NCBI GenBank assembly: GCA_013339765.2
Contig: CM023449.1
Span: 16,351,130-16,415,129 of the forward strand
DNA length: 64,000 bases
Source: Haemaphysalis longicornis
Taxonomy: Eukaryota > Arthropoda > Arachnida > Ixodida > Ixodidae
Direction: 5' to 3'
The position numbers and the translations under genes are program-made. This document shows, piece by piece, positions 1 to 13,000 of the stretch (position 1 is its first letter; each line of letters opens with the position of its first letter). Under the pieces are notes generated by a model. That model did no database searches and was not told the DNA's origin. It worked only from the letters and a program-made list of their open reading frames with translations.

Positions 1-2867
1 CGAACTTTACGCGGATCGTAGCTCGTGCACTTAAAATTCAGAAGTGGTGCGTGAGAAAGCCAGAATGCAGCGAATATTTTGGAAAGCGAACAAGCTGTAA
101 ATTTTAACAGGTTCGTTAAAGATGGTGAAGTGTGACTCGTTAGTAATCGATACACGGGAAGACAACCTCACTTTCCAGGAGCTTTCCTTGCGCAGTATGC
201 GAAAGTGTTCGCCCCGTTACCCCAACTTTTCAAAACCCAATTAACTGTCCACTTTCCGCACGGCAGACTATGTTCTTATTGGGTGCTTGAGGACATGACC
301 CACAACTGCGGTGAAAGAGCATTCACATTGGTAGAAAAACGACTGGGAAAAAATCTCTGCTGACAATTTTTCCTAGCTGGAGCGAGAGAGAGAAATCTTC
401 ATTATATCTCGGGATCGCATGTACGAGGACCCAGGATGGTGCTTTTCATGCTGAAAACAATAGCGTTCAGCATAAACACTGTATAAAGCAAAAGACTGTA
501 CCTTGTTGGCGGAAGTACACAGTGTCCCAATTCTGCATGGTGATAATGAACATAGTATTTATACATTCGGCTGGCAGCATGGGTGCTAAAAACTATGGCG
601 GATATAAGACAAGAAGACGCCGACTGAATGATAAAAAAGGGATAACCTTTCCAATATTCGAAGGTTTCGCCTACGTGGGCTTTTGTGGAAACTCTACCTT
701 GTCACATGAAAAACACCATAAAACCCCGAATGCCATCGCGCTATTTTTAAGGTGCAGTGTTCCAGAAATATTGTCGATACGGCAGCGGAAGTTGAAGCTC
801 CAGTTTGCAAGTGCTAAAAGCAACGGGAAATACCGTTTCCGCAAGAGGTAAATGCAGGAGCGTTTGAAAAGAAAAAGTAAGAGCACCGCATCGAAGCTTT
901 TTCCGACTTCGTCTACATTGATAATTTGTAGATCGTAGAAGACTATGCTGATAACTTCACCACGTTTGCCAGTTTCTCTTTGTAAAGGCACTTGAGCATC
1001 CGTTACAACGATCATTTGAGGATTGCAGAAAGATCGACTTTGGGCGAGTTGGCATTGGTTGAACGCTGCTCGAAGATGTTCGTTTGAGGGTTGTTTTTCT
1101 GTGCGAGGCCTAAAATTTGGCGCTGATGCCGTGGCGGCGCAAGCGCATAATAGAGAAAGATGTCAGCGGGGCAGAAACAAAGATTATGGGTCCAATTTGG
1201 CTCATCTTTAGAGATATTTGCTTCTTAGAACAGGTGGCCATTAATCAGTTTTGCGGGACAGCAGATAGTGATTTTAGATCCGCATACCTTGATTTCAAAC
1301 GTGCCTGAAGTGCTGTTTTTTCTGCCTATAATTCTGGCCCTGCATAAAAGGTATATGTTACATAAACCTTGCAATGACAGCAAAATAATTTAAGCTGAGT
1401 TAATATTTATGCGAAAGGCGATCCCCTCTTGGTTAATATAAAAAACTGACATGAGCTGTAGTATAGTGGACAGGATTTACCTTTGCTATTCGCAGCGAAC
1501 AAAGTAGCAATAAGCGGGTACTTCACAGGCTTCTGGAAAAAAAAGCAAAAGACATAATTAATTGAGACAGGGATGCAAAAGCGGAAGAAATTGCGTAAGC
1601 GAAAAGTCTTTGTTCCCCGAATGGGGCTTCGCGAAGGCAAATTGCCTGGATGTACGTCTGCACCCGCTAGTGCAGCAAGCCCAACGTCAGTTAATGCCCG
1701 TTACGTCACTGTCACAAAGTTTGGAGTTTTGAACGTGGCGAGGTGAGCTCTGGCTTGAGATATGAAATGCCCAGGGTGTAAGTGGCGAATGTATACACTA
1801 GTGGTGCTGAGCGATTCATTGTTCTCGTTTCCGAGAAGGAAGGAAGAAAAAAAAAATGACGCTTATAGAGAAAGCACGTTCGGTACCATGGCTAACGTGT
1901 CTACGAGCCGCCAATCACTTTATGCACTGCGTGAGAAAATGAATTTCCTGCTGCTCTTCTCTGGTTCGATGTTGATGCTGCTCCGGGGGATGTCACTCAT
2001 TCTTACCGGAGTAGTCGGGTTTGGGACGAGGCCGCGTCTACCGCGTGCCTCCATGCATGATGATGGGGCATTTGAGACCCGATGGGACACTTGAGACCCT
2101 ATAAAAATTTTACGGTGCCATGGCGGTTGCTACTTGAGGCAATTTATCCTGTGACTAGCAAGGCAGTGTAGCTGATGTGTCTGTTCCGGAGGTAATGTCT
2201 AAGCTAGGAAGATGCTCACATGCACACAACTTGAGCCTAAAGCTTACATCTTAAGGGGTGGAGGATGACGTGATTGACCATCTTACAATAGTGTATATTC
2301 GCCCCTGCAAGGCATCAGCCGTTACACAGTTACACAGAGGGCCATTGTTCGGTAAAAGGCAAAAAAACAGAAGGCGTATGACCTTGACCTGAGAAAATCG
2401 CAAAATACACGAAATGCAATGAAGAATTTTGGTCTCCCATTTGCTTCAGGCGACGTGAGGAAATGCGTTATGTATCTAGTGCCTCCCGAGAAATCAAATC
2501 CAAACCAGCGAATCAATGTCAGCGAGTGTAAGGTTCCATAAAAATTCGTCAAGAAACACTGCACTGCATTTATTGCGGTTTTCCTACAGGCAGTGCCGCA
2601 GCATGCGTATACGATGTTCGCAGATCTGTTTGGGAACGGACATTGGGATTTTACACCTTGCAGTGCACGTTCCAATCGACCGAAACAAGACGGCCGCTTG
2701 TGTCGGGAAGCATCAACACTCCCGAATGAGTTTCTACGTGACATGTTTTTATATATTTCTCAATTTTTAGAGTCGATAGCTTAGGTGTAAGAGCGGCTTC
2801 AGATAATCATCGAGCGGGTAGAGTCTTCTTGATAAAATAAATAGCTTCATGCTGCTGTGGCCTAATT
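1..2867. other. Unrecognised intergenic DNA
   Basis: Only short, overlapping open frames on both strands, none with a recognisable motif. I see no repeat shared with the rest of the window and no RNA gene. Confidence 0.5.
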
Positions 2868-3310
2868 CGTTTTAAATTCAGAGCATTTCTTTAACTCACG
2901 ATGTCACCCGTTCTAGGCGTCCGTAGTAGTCCGCATCGCTCGCAGGTGCGCCCTCTCCCCCGCTCCTCCTCTCCCGCATAACGCTACCCTCCTCGCTCTC
3001 AACAACAGGTCCGCACCCCTCCCCCTACACTATATAAAAAAATAATACTTACCGGCGCCTGGTTTCGATCCCACGACCCTGTGGGCGGAACGCGAGGTAC
3101 ATGGTGCTCTTCCCACTGCGCCACAAAACCGACACAGAATGAAAGGCTACGAACGCGCCTTATATCCTTGACTCATTCAAACTACGTCAAGAAGCTGCTG
3201 ATACAACGCATTCACTACCACCAACTCCCCAAACACTAAACGTTAACGCAATACACCCACCCCCTATGCGACGCATGTACTCGAGTCCCCCTCGCGGGGA
3301 GATGGGCCCT
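2868..3310. repeat. Interspersed MITE-like repeat, copy 1 (partner at 59.4 kb)
   Basis: The first ~140 bases (a CAGAGCATTT end, then C-rich tracts with GCAGGTGCGCC and CTCTCAACA) match 59428-59545. The right end (TACTCGAGTCCCCCTCGCG at about 3278) matches TACTCGTGTTCCCCTCGCG at about 59892. The middles differ: this copy carries a tRNA-like short repeat where the other does not. No transposase is present. Confidence 0.55.
3050..3190 (-). repeat. tRNA-headed short repeat with upstream TATA-like module (SINE-B copy 1)
   Basis: Read on the minus strand, ATATAAGGCGCG (3152-3165) is followed about 38 bases later by a tRNA-like body. It has an A-box-like GTGGCGCAGTGGGAAGAG and a B box GGATCGAAACC (3061-3071), then GCGCCGG and a T-rich stretch. 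The same TATA-like module precedes different tRNA-like bodies at 33.7 and 48.7 kb. Probably a Pol III derived SINE rather than a working tRNA gene, because the anticodon region does not fold cleanly. Confidence 0.55.
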
Positions 3311-3585
3311 TTTTTGTGCTTTATTCCAATCAATTCTGCTGCACAAACAGACTTTGTTATCTTTCTGCCTCATCGCCAACGTATACACCGAAAAGCCAAG
3401 TTGGTACACTCTGTACAATCCCCACACCCTTTAACCTCCACTCTGTCTACCAGCTCACTTTTCGACGCAGCGAAGACAGCACAATAGAAAACATATAGAC
3501 TTCCTAAACACGATTTAATCATTCGTTTCTGCTGGCAGTTGTTCAACTTTAAACCACAAGCAGTTTAAATTAGAGCTTCCAGTTG

Positions 3586-3740
3586 CACATTGTCTTTTTA
3601 TTTTATTTATTTAGACAATACTACAGGCAAGGATTAGGCCCAACCAGGACTGGAAAGAAAAAAACAAAGGATATCACGCAAATGTAATTATAGAATCTCC
3701 ATCTTAGAAATACAAACAAAAGAATGGCAACAATAAAAAA
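3586..3740 (-). repeat. AT-rich tail-like stretch, possibly a LINE 3' end
   Basis: TTTTATTTTATTTATTTAGAC followed by a tract with TACAGGCAAGGATTAGGCC. It resembles the antisense 3' end of a non-LTR element with an A-rich tail, but no coding sequence is attached. Low confidence. Confidence 0.25.
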
Positions 3741-4101
3741 ATTCGCCGTGTGAAAAACCTTATCAATTAATGCATGCAGATTAGGCTAAGTGAACACAGT
3801 GGCAGGCCGACCGTTTCAGTCAGATATCATTCACGAAAAAAACGAATATTTATGAATGCTTGTGTGGGCGTACCATGGGGTAAATTTCAAGGGGTGGTAT
3901 TGCCTGCTAGGCCGGGAACAAAGGTCAGATATATTGGACCCAGATATAAAACCCAGAGACTGGGACTTTTAGGCCGCACTTTTCAAAAGACAACTTCCTT
4001 ATCAACTTTTCCACAACCTTCCCAATTTCCTATTCCTCCCTTGAATTCTCATCTAGCAAAGTTGTTACAACTGTTTGATTCCTATAGCCAGGGTGTTTGT
4101 C

Positions 4102-5695
4102 TTAAAGGAGCACTGACACGAAAATTTTATGTTACACTTTTATTGCTTTTATCGATGCTTAATGGCCTGGCCAACCTGAAACAGCACTTCAAATACTTCA
4201 GCGCGCGATAGTTAATTACATTGAACGGCCTGAAAATCGTTTGTTTCAAATTCCCACGCTTTCATCCCGAACGGCGCATATGACAGCCTCCCGGTTTGAC
4301 CTCACCGCTTTGTGCGGACGTCACCGGCGCCCGCTTGAGAGGGTGTTGCGCCCGCTCGCCGCTCGTGGGGCCGCGCGCGTGAAGTGATGTCACGCGTTTT
4401 GACGAGCGCTGTCACGTCACTTCTTTTTCCTCTCCAGGAGTGATGTCACGCTGATGTCCATTTGCTGAGTGCCGCTCCGCGCGCTGCTCCGTCGGCGCGA
4501 TGAGTGAGTGAAGGTCTTTTATTAACACAAGGAGGGCCCAGGGGCCGGAAGGGGGAGAAGGGGGAAAGGGGAGGGAAGAGGTGGTCACGAGGTGATGTTT
4601 ATTTGAAGATCCTGGAGAGGAATAGTCAGTTCCTGAATGCACACATAGGGGTGGTAGACCCGGCTAAACTACTTTTGCGAGGCCACTCTCGAGAGCGAAG
4701 CGCCCAAGGGCAGCAAGGAAATCGGGGTCGCTGAGTGTCGTGGGAGGTATCTCGCTTGGATTGGGTAGGGCATTCAACAGGATGGGGCGGAAGGATTGGT
4801 ACGCAGAGCAGTGCCAAATAAGGTGGTCAGGTTTGCTATTGTAGCTGTCTTGCAATATGGGCAGTAGGGCGGAGGATCGCCGTTTAGGGTGGTGCCATTT
4901 GCGGTGTTATGTGGGGAGTCAATGCAACGTTCGCGCGAAATTTGTTAATAAAAACTTCGGCAGAGGACGAGTTAGGGATGGGGCGTTATGCAGAAAACCT
5001 ACAGGAGTGGCAGCGGCAAGGCGGTTGTGCCTAGCCTGCCGATCGTGATCCAGCTGTTGCCTGAGGGAGAGCGGGGGAGCAGGGCTGTCAACCAGTGGAG
5101 GAGTTACTCGAAGACTCTCCTGCGCTGCCTCATGGGCAGCCTGGTTGCCAGAACCCTGAGCCATGTGTCCCGGTATCCACGCAACACGTACAGAGGTACC
5201 ATTGCGAGCAAGCAGACTAATCATATGTTGAATCTGATGAACCAAAGGGTGATCGGAGAAGGGTTTCCGGAGCTCACGTAGCGCCATTTGGGAGTCAGTC
5301 AGGAACCGAATGCGGGGTGGTAATGGGGCAGACGTCTCGTATGTCAAGTGGTCGAGGGCTGCAAGGATGGCATGTAGCTCAGCGTCCATTATAGAAGTAG
5401 TGGATGTTTGTCGAGTTCGAGCGCCGTCTAAACTAGGTATACCTGGACATCGCCAAGCCAGTCCCATGCGACTAGCAGACACGCTCGCGTCTGTGTAAAT
5501 GTCTTGTTCATCAGGGAGTTTAGCCTCCAGAGTGCGAGAAACAGCATGATGGCGAACTCTGGATAATGCGATCCAATTGAACTATGTTCTTCGCGTCGCA
5601 GGCCGCTCATATTTCAGCCACGGTTATCTGTTGAGTGAAGGAAGCGAACTGTGCAATAATATTAACGCCGAAAATTGGTGTCAGTGCTCCTTTAA
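4102..5695. mobile_element. TTAA-flanked MITE interrupted by a retroelement fragment
   Basis: Left end TTAA then AGGAGCACTGACAC (4102-4119). Right end is the inverse, GTGTCAGTGCTCCT then TTAA (about 5678-5695). These terminal inverted repeats and the TTAA at both ends define a MITE. Its own sequence occupies about 4106-4500 and 5575-5691. The middle is a minus-strand non-LTR fragment that must have landed later. No transposase is encoded. TTAA is palindromic, so target duplication and repeat end cannot be separated by eye. Confidence 0.7.
4655..5490 (-). pseudogene. Non-LTR retrotransposon RNase H and C-terminal fragment
   Basis: About 190 codons (5482-4919) contain an RNase H fold signature: ELHAILAALDHL (conserved Glu), FLTDSQMALREL (conserved Asp), WIPGHMAQGSGNQAA (the WxPGHxxxxGN loop). 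Further downstream in shifted frames comes a tail with DSYNSKPDHLIWHC (about 4820-4850), like the His/Cys motif ending ORF2 of I-type elements. The expected final acidic residue after the GN loop is replaced by His. Endonuclease and RT are absent, so this is a 5'-truncated LINE copy. It lies inside a TTAA MITE. A 5-base GCGAT at both edges is a weak candidate target duplication. Confidence 0.75.
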
Positions 5696-7384
5696 GCGCT
5701 ATCCGACGATAAGAAACAAGGATCGTCAGTTGCCTGTAACTCCTTTAACCCCAACCAGCAAATAAACACGTTGTAGGAATGATCTTTTGCTATTGATGAA
5801 GTAGGGAATCCTGCTTCGATACAGCGGGAAGTTGGTGATTGTGCCGCTAACAGGTTATTACCCTTCCAAAATTCAAGAAAAGAAAACTCTAATGACATAC
5901 AGGCAGCAATAGATAGTGAATATGAAAAATTAAATTCACCAGTGTGCTCCTTCAATTGGATATGTCGATGTCGCAGGTATCGGGAGTTGGTGAATTGGCC
6001 ATAAGCATGCGACGTTGGCTGTTACTAACGCTGGGCAATGTTCCTAAGTGGGTACGTCAAACTGTCAGTAGGTGTGTCGGCGATGCCAAAAAAAGGTGGT
6101 GACAAAAAAACGTGCCGTACCTCAATAGTATTTACATCACATATAAAAAAATGTTAAGAAACTGTTCAGAAAAATCAGACGATTGCAAAACTGGGACACA
6201 AGAAAAGCTATTAGATGGCCGAAGAATATAGAAGACAATGAAGTATTGACACACGTTGCGTAGGGGCTCAGGAAAGGCAAAAAAAGTTTTGGCTTGAGTT
6301 CCCGCTGGCGAGCCTTTAGCTGCAGCATCGAAGGAAAATTGACTCTGACGTAAGATCAGATTTCCCCTGCCTGACATGTCTTCGGCGGTGGAGGGTAAGG
6401 GTGCGTACTCGATGCTCCGCCCCGAAAGCAGGGATGCGTGTTGGGTCAAAGCGGAGACCAGCAGTTAGGCTCCTTTTTCACGTCCTAAAAGCAGTGCCAC
6501 ATCGAGCAAACAAACACAAAGGGACGACGCTGGGATGTCAGGCTCCCGACAGCAAGGAGAAAAAGAAGGTCCACTGGTGAACCCAACATGCATCCTTAAC
6601 ACAGCGAAGATTATGGAACGACAGAGGGATGTTCATTTTGTTTGTGCGTGTGAAGGGTCGCCTTATCATTTTTTCTAGAAAAACGATAATTACAGTTGTG
6701 AGATATGCGTAACACATTCGTCTGCCCGTACATTAAAAAAAAGAAACCTGTCAGTGGTTGGAAACATGTTTCCAGTTTCCAGGGCAAAAATAGCTTACCA
6801 ACGGCTATCTCTCTTAAGATTTATCGAAGCTGGCGGTGAAGCAGTAGGGAAACCTGTTATACCGTGCTTCATGCAGGGAGCAGCACCCAGGTCGTCATAT
6901 TCTTCAGCTATCGCTTGAACAAGGATCAGATTGACGTTGAAGAGGGAATGTCGAACAACAACATGCCACTGTGCTGACTTGCGCTCCATGATTACTTACG
7001 TCAGCAATGTATGGGGTACCCAGTAACAAACTTCAGTAAACCTAATTGAATTAGGATGCAACATTAAGCGATCTTGCGCATGAATTCCCGTAATTTCCAA
7101 AATAGACTGGCAGGTCAGACACAAAAAAAATGTTATGGCTCTCGTTCAAAAATATCATCCTAGAAATTTAAGATAGCGATATTCCGGTGAGATTGATACT
7201 ACAAAAAAAACACGTATCGCACGGGAAAAAATACATTCGAAAAGAAAAGTCAAGAGATCAAGGAAATCGTTCAGAGAAAAAGACCAAGATCTTCTAACGT
7301 TTATAGCGTGACACAAAGTGCAAATCAAATTGAAACCAAACAGAGACATCATGCTCCCGCTCCTTTTTTTCACAAAAAAGTTGG
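5696..7384. other. Unrecognised intergenic DNA
   Basis: No open frame with a recognisable motif and no repeat shared with other parts of the window. Confidence 0.45.
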
Positions 7385-7515
7385 CTCCAATCAATGCCGT
7401 GAAGGTGGTTGGAAGGAAAGCTTCAAACGGCGCCCACAACAATTGCTTATGCGACGTCACTTGAATTCACACGCTTGACTCTACAAAGAGCGAAACCAGC
7501 GATTCGGTCCCCGGT
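7385..7515. repeat. Fragment of the MITE family seen at 36.5 kb
   Basis: GTGAAGGTGGTTG...GACGTCACTTGAATTCACA...TACAAAGAGCGAAACCAG matches 36650-36755 in the same order. Neither terminal repeat is present, so this is an internal fragment. Confidence 0.55.
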
Positions 7516-8317
7516 TACCTGGAATTCGCGGGAACGGAGTCCCGAACGCAGCAGCGTCACATACGGCCGGGCTAAAGCGGCGGACGCCATCGTTGTAGGC
7601 CAGCCGTAGGTCGGGAGAAAGAAAACATAAAGGAGCGCCTTTCGAAGGGAGTGGCAGTGGAACCTAGCCATCCTGAATGCTAGCTCGGGGCTACACTACC
7701 GCGCGACACAAGCGCAGACACCCAAGCAATTCGGCAGATGATATCTTTCGGATTCCCATTTATACCGATCTACAGTAGTTAATTTAGTTTAGCAAGTTTG
7801 AAAATTGCAAGAAAGCTGAGGGAACTCTTATAATTGCTGTTTATCAGAACCAGGTCCTCCTTTCGCCTTTTGCAATACTTCTTAAAACACAACCGAATCG
7901 GTATTCACCAATTTAGAAAACGGAGTCCCAATCTTGGCAAGCGGTGTGCAATACGTAGCGCTTCTCTAGCGGTCAGATGTCTGTACGTGGTCTCTAGATT
8001 TTCTTTTCCTGCCCTGCAAACCAATCCTTAGCGTATCTTTGCCGTACGACCACTTAATTCCGTCGGGTGCGGGTTACCCAGGAGGTGCTGTCGCACAAGT
8101 TAATCCAGCCGTGCGAAGGAATTGCGCAATGGACCCTACATTGCGCCAAAACAGGCAAAAAAACACCATCGCTAAAGCAGACGACAAAGCCGATGGAATG
8201 GTTCCCGCCGACGCGCTCGCCGGCGTGCAGGGAACGCTGGGTAATAGCGCCCGTTTGCCGCGCCATCTACACTGTGCTCCGTGAGTGAAAACCACACTCC
8301 CCGTCTTCGGCCCCGTT
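7516..8317. other. Unrecognised DNA; left flank of the LINE insertion
   Basis: No supported gene. It ends at the left target-site duplication of the I-type LINE. Removing the LINE joins it to sequence from 13924 onward. Confidence 0.45.
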
Positions 8318-8554
8318 AGGAGTTTCTTGTCCCCCGCACGGGGCACCTTGAGTAATCTTGGTGACGGTATTGGCGATACCGCGGACCCCGAGCCCCCAAA
8401 CATACGCTGGATCCAACCGTGGCAATGTGTTTATAGGTGAAGGGTTAGAAGCCGTGAACGGTGGCCGTCGGAGCCTTGGTCGAGCTCCGGCCGATGGGCT
8501 CCCTGCCTGTCTACCAGGCAGGGAGCTCCGGGACCTCTTTGACTACCAGGGTAA

Positions 8555-9973
8555 GGTCAAAGAAGAAAGTACCCCCGTCTCCCTGCTTTTCAATGTGTCA
8601 TATGGCATTTTCAAAACCCCCCCCCCAGACGTGATCGGCCCCCGAAAAGGGGCCGCACCGAAGTTCCATTTCCACCTCTTTCAACAACTGTCTTTCCAAC
8701 AACTGTAAACAACTATTCCCGTTTTCTTGTAGTTGAGTCAACTGACACAGAAAGATCTGTCGCTTCATTGTCTGTCTTCTTGTTATCGAAGTTCCTGACG
8801 AGTATAATTGGTGAGGCGTACAAAGCCAAGAAACAAAGAACTGGGCAATTGCTGGTCGAAGTGACCAAGCAGCAGCAGGCAGAAAAACTCTTGAGCCAGA
8901 CCCGAATCGGTGATCTTGACATCAGGGTCACGCCCCACCGCAGCTTAAACAGCTCCCAGGGCGTGATCTCCGATCCCGATCTACTAAACGAAACTGAAGC
9001 CGACCTGCTGGAGGGCCTTCGAGGTCAGGGCGTAACAGCAGTCAGGCGCATAAACATACGTAGAGAGGACAAACAAATACCTACAAAGCATCTTATCTTA
9101 ACTTTCGACAGGTCGAGCCTTCCAGAATACATCAATGCAGGTTTTGTTCGATGTCCGGTCCGGCCTTACATCCCTAACCCGCGGCGCTGTTTTAAGTGCC
9201 AACGGTTTGGGCATGGCACCAACTCCTGCCGCGGCCGCCTTACCTGTGCGAAATGCGGCCAACATGACCACCCGTCCGAAAACTGCAACACCCAGAGTTT
9301 CACCTGTGCCAACTGCCAGGGGCCCCACGCAGCTTGGTCTCGCACTTGTGAGAAATTTAAGCAAGAAAAACAAATCATAAATGTAAAGGTCACTGAGAAC
9401 ATCACCTTTCCAGAGGCGCGAAAGAGGTTCGCCTCTTTCCCTCTGGGGAGGTACGCCGACGCGGCTCGCCGGGGGGCGGAGCGGCGTCTGGTGTCCACAG
9501 GGACCCAGTTCAGCGAGTCTGACCTGGTCCCTGCCCCGCCCCCCCCTGGGTTGCCTCGGGCAGCCCAACCCGCCTCCGCACCGCTCGCTGAGCCAGCAGC
9601 GGCTGTGGGGGCAACCACGTCTGGTGGAAGCGATGCTGCATCCTCCACTTCCACTCCAGCGTCCCAAGCCACAGGCGAGGGCGCAGAGGAGATGGACTTG
9701 GGGGAGCCAGCGGCAGCTCCCACCCCCACCGCACCGCCTGTGCCATCCGAGGCGTTCCTGAACCCCTCGGTGGTTGCGGGCAAGGAAAAGCGCGCCCCAA
9801 AGGGTTCGCGGTCCAAGGAGCCTGATCCCTCAGGCGCTCCGAGGACATCCGAGGATGAAATGGACGTCGGTCCGTTCTTGTCTGCGGTGCACCGCAAGGA
9901 ACGCGTCCCGACGCCAAAGCCTCCCGACAAGCCAAAAAAGACGAGAGTCACAGCCCCGAAAGACGACACATAA
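8555..9973 (+). CDS. LINE ORF1: nucleic-acid-binding protein with three CCHC-type knuckles
   Basis: The frame is open from 8555 to the stop at 9971-9973; a protein of about 400-470 residues. It should bind element RNA and form the retrotransposition RNP. Before the knuckles is the region conserved in arthropod I/Jockey ORF1 (FLVVESTD, KQIPTKHLILTF). Three knuckles follow: CFKCQRFGHGTNSC, CAKCGQHDHPSENC and CANCQGPHAAWSRTC. The C-terminal half is Ala/Pro/Ser-rich with a basic end. There is no ATG in this frame upstream of the conserved region. ATGs in the other two frames precede a run of ten C (8617-8626), so either a 1-base indel in that run has split the start off, or initiation is non-AUG. 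ORF2 starts 33 bases after the stop. Confidence 0.85.
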   Translation, partial: GQRRKYPRLPAFQCVIWHFQNPPPRRDRPPKRGRTEVPFPPLSTTVFPTTVNNYSRFLVVESTDTERSVASLSVFLLSKFLTSIIGEAYKAKKQRTGQLLVEVTKQQQAEKLLSQTRIGDLDIRVTPHRSLNSSQGVISDPDLLNETEADLLEGLRGQGVTAVRRINIRREDKQIPTKHLILTFDRSSLPEYINAGFVRCPVRPYIPNPRRCFKCQRFGHGTNSCRGRLTCAKCGQHDHPSENCNTQSFTCANCQGPHAAWSRTCEKFKQEKQIINVKVTENITFPEARKRFASFPLGRYADAARRGAERRLVSTGTQFSESDLVPAPPPPGLPRAAQPASAPLAEPAAAVGATTSGGSDAASSTSTPASQATGEGAEEMDLGEPAAAPTPTAPPVPSEAFLNPSVVAGKEKRAPKGSRSKEPDPSGAPRTSEDEMDVGPFLSAVHRKERVPTPKPPDKPKKTRVTAPKDDT

Positions 9974-10006
9974 ACAACACAGTCCAGTAGCTCCGAACAC
10001 TTCATA

Positions 10007-13000
10007 ATGGGAAGAGAGAACATAGTACAATGGAACTGCAGAGGCCTTCTGAATAATCTTGACGACGTGTATGAGATTCTGCATACCAATCAGCCAAGTG
10101 TTATGTGTGTTCAGGAAACACATTTGAATTCTAAACACACAAATTTCTTGAATAGTTACCTGGTATACAGGAAAGACAGGGATGGCTGCACACACTCTTC
10201 TGGCGGTGTGGCCATAATCGTCCGGAAATCGTTAGCATGCCACCCTGTCACCTTGAACACTATCCTTGAGGCTGTAGCAATACGCTTAATAATATTTAAC
10301 AGGTTGATAACGGTATGCTCCATATACATCCCTCCTGATGTTTCACTTACGAGCTCCGACTTCGAGGCGCTGGTTGACCAGCTGCCCGAACCATACATCC
10401 TGACAGGCGACCTTAATGCTCACAACACTCTTTGGGGCTCTTCTCGCACGGATGCCCGAGGTCGCCTCATAGAGAAATTCCTTACATCTTCAGGAGCATG
10501 CCTTTTCAACAGTAAACAGCCTACATACCATAACATAGGACACAACACATACTCATGTCTTGACTTGGCGATTGGCTCCGCAGTTCTCTTTCCTCATCTC
10601 GAGTGGGGTGTGGGAACTGACCCATATGGCAGTGACCACTTCCCCACCTCACTTACATATATAGGTAAAGGCCCAAGCAGTTCCTCTTCCCATAATAGGT
10701 TCAATGAAGCACGAGCTAACTGGAATACATTTACAGAGACATCCAAACTACACCACACATCCATAGGACACCTACACGTTGACGAAGCTACCCAACTCCT
10801 TACGGCGCACATCCTCGACGCCGCCGAAAAGTCCATTCCCCACGTCTCTGGTGCCCCGCGCAACCAGCGGAGGCCGTGGTGGAATGAGGACTGTAGGCGG
10901 GCGCGAGAGGCCCAGAACAAGGCGTGGGGTATCCTTCGTCGGTACCCCACGTCGGGAAACCTCCTCTTGTTCAAAAGGGCTAAGGCGATGGGAAAACGTG
11001 TGCGCCGTGAGGCAAAACGAGAGAGTTGGCGTACATTCATAACATCAATAAACTCCTACACAGACACACGGAAAGTATGGACACGTATACGCAAACTCAA
11101 AGGACAACAGACACACAGCCTACCCCTGGTCAGTACAACAGGGGACACTCTGGAAGACCAGGCTGACACACTCGCACAACACTTCCAACACGTGTCCAGT
11201 TCAGCACATTACACGAACACTTTCCTGAAACATAAAGCCTCTTGTGAAAAGAAGTCCCTACACGACAACAACAAATCACAGACTTCGTACAACTCCCTGT
11301 TTTCACTACATGAGCTGAGGGCTGCTCTGAGCACGTGTAAACCCTCAGCTCCAGGCCCAGACAACATCACATACACAATGATACAACACCTGCACGCAGA
11401 CACTCTTCTAACACTCTTACACCTATATAACAAGATATGGCTTTCGGGGCACATTCCAAACTCCTGGAAGGAGGCTATAGTTGTAGCTTTCCTGAAAGAG
11501 GGAAAGGACCCGTCGTCCCCCTCAAGCTACCGTCCTATAGCCCTGACGAGCTGCCTGTGCAAGCTCTTCGAGAAGATAGTAAATCGCAGGCTCGTGTACT
11601 TCCTTGAGTACAACGGTCTTCTCGAGAGCTGCCAGGCAGGCTTTAGGGTGGGGCGATCGACGAATGATCAACTTGTAGCTCTTGACTCGTATATCAAGGA
11701 TGCCTTCGCGCATAAGCAGTATTGTTTAACTGTCTTTTTCGACCTTGAAAAGGCATACGACACCGCTTGGCGTTATGGGATCCTTAGTGACCTCAAGTCA
11801 TTCGGTGTTTTGGGTAACATGTTGAACACTCTTGTTAGTTACTTGTCAGACAGAACGTTTCGAGTAAGAGTTGGTTGTGCACTCTCAAACGTTTACGTGC
11901 AAGAAAATGGCGTGCCACAGGGTGGCGTGTTGAGCTGCACTCTCTTCATAGTAAAAATGAACTCTCTTGGTAAGGCACTGCCACCTACAATCTCTTATTC
12001 CATGTATGTAGATGACGTGCAGATATCCTATAAATCATGCAATATGTCAATCTGCGAACGTCAAGTCCAGCTTGGTGTAAAGAAACTTGCCGGCTGGGCA
12101 GACAAGAACGGTTTTAAATTAAATCCTGTAAAAAGCTCTTGCGTTGTGTTCTCCAGGAAGCGCGGGGTCCATATGGACCCAGACATTACTCTTAATGGCG
12201 TGTCGCTTCCTGTGAACAAGGAGCACAAGTTCTTAGGTGTTGTGTTTGACCAGAAACTTACATTCATTCCACACATCAAGGAACTTAAACATAAATGTCT
12301 GAAAACAATGAATATACTTAAGGTTCTCTCCCATCAATCTTATGGTTCCGACAAAGAACTCCTACTACGGCTCTACACTGCTTTGGTTGGGTCTCGTTTA
12401 GACTATGGCAGTGTGGTATATGGGTCGGCGACTAAGACAGCGTTGCGAATGCTCGACCCAGTGCTACACTTGGGGCTTCGTCTCGCCTCGGGTGCTTTTC
12501 GCACTAGCCCTGTCGAGAGTCTGTATGTCGAGTGTGATAAGTGGAGCCTTGACAACCAACGAACGTACATGGACTTGCTATATGCTTTTAAAATTTCATC
12601 ACTGAATAATCATCCTTTTTATGCTGTCTTTAACGACACATCAACATCTCTGCTCTTTGCAAATCGCCCATCCGTTCCTCTGCCCTTCTCACTTAGAGTG
12701 AGAGAGCGAGCCTCGGATCTCAGTGCTTCGTTTTTAGATGTGTACAGGTCATCCTTTTTTAACAGTTTACCGCCTTGGCAAGTTCGCCCTGTGTCGTGCG
12801 ACCTTTCTTTTATGAGACTTGACAAAAATCATGTACCACGAGCTGCAATACTGCAGCACTTTCTGTCTTTGCAGTTTAAGTACACATGTGCAGAATTTTA
12901 TAGTGACGCTTCTAAAACCAACAGTATGGTGTCGTGCGCTGCTCATGGTCCTAATTTCAATGCAGCCAGAACCATGAGCGTGCACACATCAATTTTTTCA

